A DNA stretch of 64,000 nt from positions 10,984,470 to 11,048,469 of the forward strand of contig ML677385.1 in assembly GCA_007922305.1 (NCBI GenBank). Reading direction: 5' to 3'. The stretch comes from Dermatemys mawii. Its lineage: Eukaryota > Chordata > Testudines > Dermatemydidae. This document shows positions 57,726 to 64,000 of the stretch, one piece after another. The notes beneath the pieces were generated by a model. It was not told the origin of the DNA. It searched no databases and saw only the letters and a list, made by a program, of their open reading frames with translations. The position numbers and the translations under genes were made by a program. Numbering within the stretch: the first letter of the stretch is position 1; every line of letters starts with the position of its first letter.

Positions 57726-57959
57726 TATTTGAGCAGTAAGCATGTGGGGAAAGATAAGTGAAACTTATTAGAGCAACCTTCCAAACAAACCACTCAACAC
57801 TAACATGAAATAATTTCTTATAATGATCTGCCATAATTAATTAAAGGGGCCTAGTATTGTAAAGTGTTTTATAGCTTCATATGACACATGCTATTAAATT
57901 ATTATTTAATGCTAGGTCAACTTTTGGAGACCACAAAAATACGCACATGGTTGGGAAGA

Positions 57960-58800
57960 ATATTGAAAACCTCAGTTCATTGCCCACCCTAGTATAGAAT
58001 ACTGGATTCTGTACTGGCTACCCCAACTCAAAAAGACTATTGTAGAATTAATGAGGTTCAAAAAAGGATGACAAAAATGATTAAGAGTATGAAAAAAAAA
58101 TCATATGAAAGATTGCAAAAGTTTGGACTGTTTACCTTAGAGAGGAGATGAGAGGGGACATGGTAAAAGTATATAAAACAAATTTCAATAGTACTGAGAA
58201 AATACAACTTTTGTTCTCCCCATCTCCTAACACGAGAACAAAGACAGTCCATGAAGTTGAAAGATGGCAAATTCTAAAGACATAAAAGGAAGCAGTTTTC
58301 CCACAGCATATAATAAGCCTACGGAGCTCATTATCCAGGATGTCACTTAAGCCAAGACTCAGCAAGATTCAAAAAGGGATTGGATGTTTCATAAATTATC
58401 CACGTACTCTGGATAGTGTTGTTAATATCAACAATATCTCTAGCAAAAGACTTATGCTTCTGGGCTTAAAACAATTAGGATGAGGCCTTCATGGGGAGAT
58501 TATCCCACATCTGCTTACAGCTGGATTCTTTGAGTCCCACTCAGAGATGAGTGATCCTGGTCATTGTGGGAGACATGATATCAGACTAGGTCAAGAATCG
58601 GCAACCTTGGCACACAGCACCACAGGGTAAGCGCCCTTAGCGGGCCCCGCCAGTTTGTTTACCTGGCAGTTTGCCGATCGCAGCTCCCATTGGCCTTCCC
58701 AGTCCAATGGTGCTTACGCTGCGGTGCCAAGGTTGCCGATCCCTGGACAAGGTGGATTCATGAGTCTGATCCAGTACAGCAATTCCTAAGCAGCAACTGA
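57960..58800 (+). mobile_element. CR1 LINE 3' end with nested hAT MITE
   Basis: Plus orientation: AGTATAGAATACTGGATTCT, GAGGTTCAAAAAAGGATGAC, GAGAGGAGATGAGAGGGGAC and GTCTGATCCAGTACAGCAAT-type 3' end are CR1 landmarks. Interrupted by 58592-58745. Confidence 0.85.
58592..58745. mobile_element. 154-bp hAT MITE nested in CR1
   Basis: CAAGAATCGGCAACCTTGGC at left and GCCAAGGTTGCCGATCCCTG at right are inverted ends. Flanks GACTAGGT (58584-58591) and GACAAGGT (58746-58753) match at 7 of 8. Confidence 0.9.
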
Positions 58801-59427
58801 CTAATTAACTCAACAGCTAACCATCAAAACCAGTTTTTAAAAGGCAAATAATAAAATGGCAATAAAAAAATCCTTGGATGAAAGCTGCCATGGAAGGGCC
58901 AACTGTTTTCTACAAAATAATGAACTCATGTTTTCTTTTCCTCGGCCTCTAATATTACCTGGCTCAACCTGCAGTGCACAATGCAGACAAATTTCTACTG
59001 AAGTCAATGGGTGCTTTCCCTGCATAAATGACTGCAGAATAGGCTCTTACCAGAAGCAGCTTTGTGAAACTCAGCAGACAGGCCATCCTCCCAGAGGATT
59101 TACTTATATTTAGCATTTTAAGAGCTGCTTTACTCTCTTCACATCAAAGAAAAACAGGTCTGCATCATCTTCAAAATCCATTAAGTTACTGTGCGTAAAT
59201 TAATCCCTTCCACAGAACTTTTCATACAGTTAAGGATCACACATATTCTGAGGTGTGCAAGACTTGAATATTGACAAAATTCACTGGTTGTTCCCTCAGG
59301 GCTGTATGGGGAAATGTCCTATTCTGTAGTTTTGCAAGCAGTGTTTCACAATTTTTTGATCAGCAGGACTGCTAGCAATTTGCCTGCCCTTTGCCCCAGT
59401 GTGATTTGCATTTCCATCAGGCTACAT
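58801..59427. other. Non-coding DNA, nothing recognised
   Basis: No gene or classifiable repeat. Confidence 0.4.
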
Positions 59428-59791
59428 GAGTAATCCTCAAACTGTGAGGGCCCAGAGGCACATTTGGGGGCCACACAGCAAGGCAGGGGCATACAGCAGG
59501 GCAGGTGCACCACCCAGTTCCACTTTGCCCCTAGCTCTGCTCTGGCCCCAATCACAGCTCCACTCTGCCCCCATACAGCACTGCCCTCACTCCATCTCTG
59601 TCCCCAAGCCAGCTCCGCCTCTAGCTCCAGTTCCTCCTGCATCCCTAGTTCCACCCCCAACTCCACTGTCAGTGCAAGCTCCTCTGCTTAGCCAACTGTG
59701 CAGTATTGGGGGAGAAAAGAGAAGGGGCCCCATAGATAACTTCCATTACTGGTAAGGGGTGGGCGTGACAGGAAAAGTTTGGGCATCACTG
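59428..59791. mobile_element. hAT MITE, C-rich interior
   Basis: Left end GAGTAATCCTCAAACTGTGA and right end AAAGTTTGGGCATCACTG. Flanks GGCTACAT (59420-59427) and GGCTAAAC (59792-59799) match at 6 of 8. The interior is CpG-poor C-rich repeat (CCCCTAGCTCTGCTCTGGCC-like). Confidence 0.7.
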
Positions 59792-59799
59792 GGCTAAAC

Positions 59800-61623
59800 A
59801 TTCCTTTTGTTCTGAATAAAAAAGGAAAACAATCCCACTGAATGTATTAAAATCTCATAGCATGTTTGTTTCTCATTGAGAAACAGATTCATTACTTTTT
59901 AGGCAGAAAGACTATGGTCAGCATTTGCAGACTGAGGTGCTGAAACAAAATTTGAATCCAAAATTTGCAGTGCCCCTGCAAATCAGATTCTCTTTATTTG
60001 GAAGCCTTATTTTAAATACATGAATTCTACAGCACCTTGCTCTGGCAGACTGGGAGCTCCGAGAGCTTCCTTTCAGAACAAGACAGTACAGTAGGCATAT
60101 TTATTTTTACATCATTTGATTTTGTACTAGCATCACTAGCTTTAGGTTTTGATACACTAATTATGTGTGTATTTCCTAATGACAGCTCCCTGGGACACAG
60201 CTGGAATAATGGCTGTTAAGAAGGGGCTACTGGGGTGTTTGATACCTGCAGAGGAATGGAAAACAGCTTGATATCATGGAGTAAGGACATCTGCTGGAGA
60301 TTTCTGCTAAAATGATCAGCAGTGAAGTGGTCGTCCATTTTTAATGGAAGTCTGAAACCTAAAGGCAATTCCCCCATTTTTATGCAGAACAGAGCCTTTC
60401 TTCTACAGACTTTTCAGCCATAAGGGCTTTAACATTTTTAATTGAATGGAAGTTGATCTTCTAGGCACAATTATGTGCGAAAGATGGATTTCGCAGCAAG
60501 TCCCAGACATGGATTTGTGAAATAGATGGGGGTCTGAATATAATGGCAAGAGACTGGCATGCACCCCCTACACACCAGTTACTATTCAGACCCATAACCA
60601 GACACACAACAGCAATTTACAGTCTGCAGTAGCCATATACCTACAGTGTGCTGTTGGAGACAATGTACACCCAGAGAACAAGAGTTACCACAAATAGGTA
60701 ACTTCTCTCTATTTAAGACAGCTAAATTTCTTCCCCCGCCAATCCATTCCATGGCACCATGCAATTGCATCCACCTACTGATCTAGCCTTCGACAATATC
60801 CTCAAACCATAGTCCTTTCATTGTTTTAAATCTCGCTCCCAACACAACGGCTCCTTAACATACAATTGTCTTATTTCCTTCAATAACTGAGAAACAGAAA
60901 ATTATCACCGCACTTTCAAATCTGATCCTTACAACTGAAAATATCACTGATCAGCCCAAGTGAGAGCAAGAAGCAGAACCAATTAACCAAACTCTGGAAA
61001 ATAAGATTTTATCCAAAACTGAATAAATGGTGTGGGATTTAGCTAGGAATCCACTGTGTATTACATATGGTATACTGTTTGTTCAGTTTTCATTCATGTT
61101 TTCCTCTGCAAATACACATCTGCAAGCAAGAACAGAGACTTTTTAAACCACTTTATTAATGGTATTTCAATGTCAATGTGTTTCTCAAGTAAGAATTTAT
61201 AAATCTGGCAACTTGTAGGAAAAAGAGTCAATTGATATTCACACAATTTATTTGAAGAGGTTTTTAAGTTATTTACAATTAAATTAAGCTATTTTAGTAG
61301 AAAATTAACAATAGTGTTGAAGTAACATTTTTTAAAAAAAGTATCTGCAACAGTAATTTGAATCTCACACAAAATAAGTTACAGTCATTTACTCACAAAC
61401 TGCAATTGGAACAGTATCATCTCAACAGGTTTTGTGGGTCAGAAAAACACAGAATCAATACTGCATGCCAAAAACAGATACACCAGTGTAAAAGGCAACA
61501 CAATGAAATTAATGATTTCAGATTCATTACGCATCTCAGGTTTCCTGTTTCAGCATTAATCTGGAGAAAATAACGACTTGGGAAGTAATTTTGGCAAATA
61601 ACTCTAGTCAGAACCCCCCCATT
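59800..61623. other. Non-coding DNA, nothing recognised
   Basis: AT-rich, no exon or repeat ends found. Confidence 0.4.
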
Positions 61624-61631
61624 TTCAAGGG

Positions 61632-62359
61632 CAGGGGTGGGCAAACTTTTTGGCCCGAGGGCAAAATTATATGGAGGGCTGGGTAGGGGAAGCCCTGCCT
61701 CCATCCGGCCCCCTCCCACTTCCTGCCCCCGACTGCCTCCTCGGAATCCCCAACCCATCCAACACCCTCCCGACCTTGTCCCCTGACTGCCCCTCCCAGA
61801 GACCCCTCACCCCTAACCACCTCCCAGGACCCCAGCCCCTGCTCCCTGTCCCCTGACTGCCCCGAGCCCTATCCACCCTCTTGCCCCCTGACACACCCCG
61901 GAACTCCCACGCCCCATCCAACCCCCTCCCCCTGCTCCCTGACCACCCCCTCCAAAGACCCCTGCCCCTAACTACCACCCTGGGGCTCCACCCCCATCCA
62001 ACCCACCCTGCTCCCTGTCCCCTGACTGCCTCTGACCCTTATCCAACCTCCTGGCCCTGGCCCCCTTACTATGAGGCTCCTAGCAGTGCATTTGGCTCAG
62101 CATGGAGCTAGACACGCTGCCCAGCAGGAGCACGCAGCCCCACCCCCCCAGAGTGCTGCCCTTGCTGTGGCATGGCTCCGGAGGAGGGGTGGAGTGCATC
62201 TGGCTCCACACAGAGCCAAACACGCTCCCCATGGGAGCATGCAGCTCTGCCCCTCAGAGCTCTGCCCACGCGGCAGCCTGGCTCCAGGGAAGGGGCTGTG
62301 GGCAGCCTCCCCAGCTGGGGAGGCCGGATCCGGCCCACGGGCCGTAGTTGCCCACCCCG
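61632..62359. mobile_element. Non-autonomous hAT transposon, GTGGGCAAAC family, copy 2
   Basis: CAGGGGTGGGCAAACTTTTT at left and GGCCGTAGTTGCCCACCCCG at right. Flanks TTCAAGGG (61624-61631) and TTCCAGGG (62360-62367) match at 7 of 8. The interior shares GCAAAATTATATGGAGGGCT and the C-rich/GC-rich layout with 11464-12223. Confidence 0.9.
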
Positions 62360-62437
62360 TTCCAGGGTATGCACCACCCTTAATCTGTGTCCTCCTCCAC
62401 GGGTTATTAGCACTATACTGCTCCCTGTGTTTGACCT

Positions 62438-62722
62438 AGTCTACACTGAGGGTTAGCTCCACATAGCTGCAATGCTCAGAGACGTGAAAAATTCATCTCC
62501 CAAAAGCAAAGTAGCCATGCCAACCTAACCCCCAGTGTAGATGCAACTAGGTCAACAAAAGCATGCTTCTGTCAACCATGATAACATTACCTGGCAAGGT
62601 GCTGTGCTTATACCAATGGAAAAACTTCTATCCGAGCAGGCTACGTCCACAGTATGGAATTAAACTAGCATAACTACAGCACCGTTGCTATGCCAATATA
62701 GCCCCTGTAGTATAGATTTGAG
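62438..62722. repeat. MITE-like repeat
   Basis: Starts ACCTAGTCTACACTGAGGG, contains CCCCAGTGTAGATGCAACTA and ends ATAGCCCCTGTAGTATAGAT. The GTCTACACT/AGTGTAGA motifs are typical of turtle MITEs; boundaries approximate. Confidence 0.5.
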
Positions 62723-64000
62723 GTTGAGCAGAGAAAGTCACAAAGAGTCTGAAGATTGAAAATTGTGTGAAGCTGAAGAGCTTTGTTGTTTTACCATAAT
62801 TTCAAAAGTGATGACACTCCTCCTTCAGTATCCTTCTACAGATACATACTGAAAACCAGAAACCTTCGTTGCCATATGTATCCAAAGACTAAGTATTTAT
62901 AGAAGTTCGTGTGGACAAAGTACATTCAAGTGACATAAGGATCAACTGAATAGATTATGGGTATGAAGGGAGGTTATATATTTCCACCAATGCATGACTC
63001 CCATGAGAATCAATCAGTTATACAAGAATCAATGGGAAAATATATTCCTCAGTAACATTTAAAAAGCAAAAGTTTTCAGACTTCATTGCACTTGATAATA
63101 AAAAGGCAGTTTATATTAAATACATGTACAGACCTGAATCTCTATGCAGCTCCAATACTTCATAGTTTCTATTAGCTACCCTTTTACAGTTTATGAAAGA
63201 AAAGCTTTATTAAAGAATGACTACTGTCATATAAAACAGACCAGGAGAGATTTTCTGAACACAAACACACTCCCTTTAGCTCCTAGTGCACCTATGAGAA
63301 ACATTCAGAATAAATGACAGGAAAGTTCACACGCTGACCCTCTTCCTTAGTGTCCCTGTAACATTAATATCATCTTGCCTATGCAGAAACATTTTCTCTG
63401 CCCTACCAAATAAACTTTTAAATAATTTATGTTGCTACTCTCAGATTGTCACTATGCAAATAGTAGTCTGATGATGATCATAGGAAAAGTTAAAAGAACC
63501 TGTTTAGATATACCTGGTTTAAATTTTTAAGTGGACTGAAGGCAATTTCCAAGTTTGTGGCTTAGACCTTAAGTGCCTAGTTTTGGATACTCAAGTTTGT
63601 GTATCCCAAAGCTTGGATTTGGGCTTGCAAACATCGCAATTCAGGACACAAAACAAGCTCATTAAGTAAAAACATGGTCATGCAAATTCAGAAGCAGCGT
63701 TTGGTCCTTAAGATACACTAAATGTGATCAAGAACAGAAAGTGCTGAGGGAGAACAACTTAGTTATATTGGATCCTGTTTATGTAAACAGCAATAGCTGC
63801 ATCTTTCTAAAGTTTTGTGCATCATGTAGTATCCTAAACTGGGTGAGAAAATCCCAAATGCAGCACTGGGCAAGGGACAATACATCCCTTTTACTGTAAG
63901 AGCTATCAGCTGTTAAGGACTATGAGGCTCTCCTGTGGACACTATGCCTGTGTAAAATCTGGCTTTCAAAACAATGCAAATGTACAAAAATGGCCGTTAC
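62723..64000. other. Non-coding DNA, nothing recognised
   Basis: AT-rich to the window end; no gene or repeat could be supported. Confidence 0.4.

Noticed and set aside
59339..59791. hAT element starting at CAGTGTTTCACAA
   Set aside because: The 8-mer before it does not match the 8-mer after the right end; starting at 59428 gives a better duplication.
61650..62456. Pro-rich frames on both strands
   Set aside because: They lie in the C-rich interior of hAT copy 2.

Overview
The window looks like reptile genomic DNA, most likely turtle. It is intron-rich and AT-rich. It carries CR1 LINEs, a Penelope-like element with a GIY-YIG endonuclease remnant, many hAT and palindromic MITEs of the kind abundant in turtles, and scattered old MIR/CORE-SINEs. 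There are no operons, tRNA or rRNA genes, or CRISPR arrays.

One host gene is clearly visible. It lies on the minus strand and covers at least the left 31 kb. Eleven coding blocks were placed by reading exons with splice sites and checking reading phase: 30969-30124 (contains the likely start), 25639-25582 (proposed), 25342-25188, 15940-15765, 13602-13395, 10944-10863, 10255-10161, 9004-8879, 7280-7121, 6986-about 6816, and 588-352. The chain is phase-consistent from 15940 to 6986. The protein has an acidic, low-complexity N-terminal part, a central coiled coil, a Ser/Thr/polar linker and a C-terminal CAP-Gly domain, so it is probably a microtubule or centrosome-associated protein. The last exon or exons lie left of base 1, and at least one exon between 25188 and 15940 is not found. 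I could not match the protein to a named vertebrate CAP-Gly gene. A CpG island at 48.29-48.90 kb holds an inverted CCAAT box, a GC box and a minus-strand splice donor. It is the best candidate promoter and non-coding first exon, which would make the locus at least 48 kb long.

The rest is introns and upstream DNA filled with mobile elements. Left to right, the main ones are: a palindromic MITE (1.97-2.25 kb); a hAT element with perfect 8-bp target duplications (11.46-12.22 kb); hAT MITEs (15.1-17.0 kb); a pogo/Tigger-like MITE (18.7-19.0 kb); a CR1 interrupted by a Penelope-like element with a 14-bp perfect target duplication (22.4-25.07 kb); a hAT element with inverted repeats of about 500 bp and a transposase remnant (26.88-28.45 kb); an L1-like relic (33.85-34.5 kb); a possible LTR (36.4-37.37 kb); a three-unit tandem repeat (38.06-38.85 kb); a Tigger-like element with a nested insertion (41.04-41.34 kb); a CR1 copy with ORF1 and endonuclease but no reverse transcriptase (46.87-44.03 kb); a duplicated repeat (48.9-50.48 kb); a degenerate array of about 75-bp units (54.25-55.80 kb); a CR1 3' end with a nested hAT MITE (57.96-58.80 kb); and further hAT elements (59.43-59.79 and 61.63-62.36 kb). 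No second host gene could be supported to the right of 49 kb.
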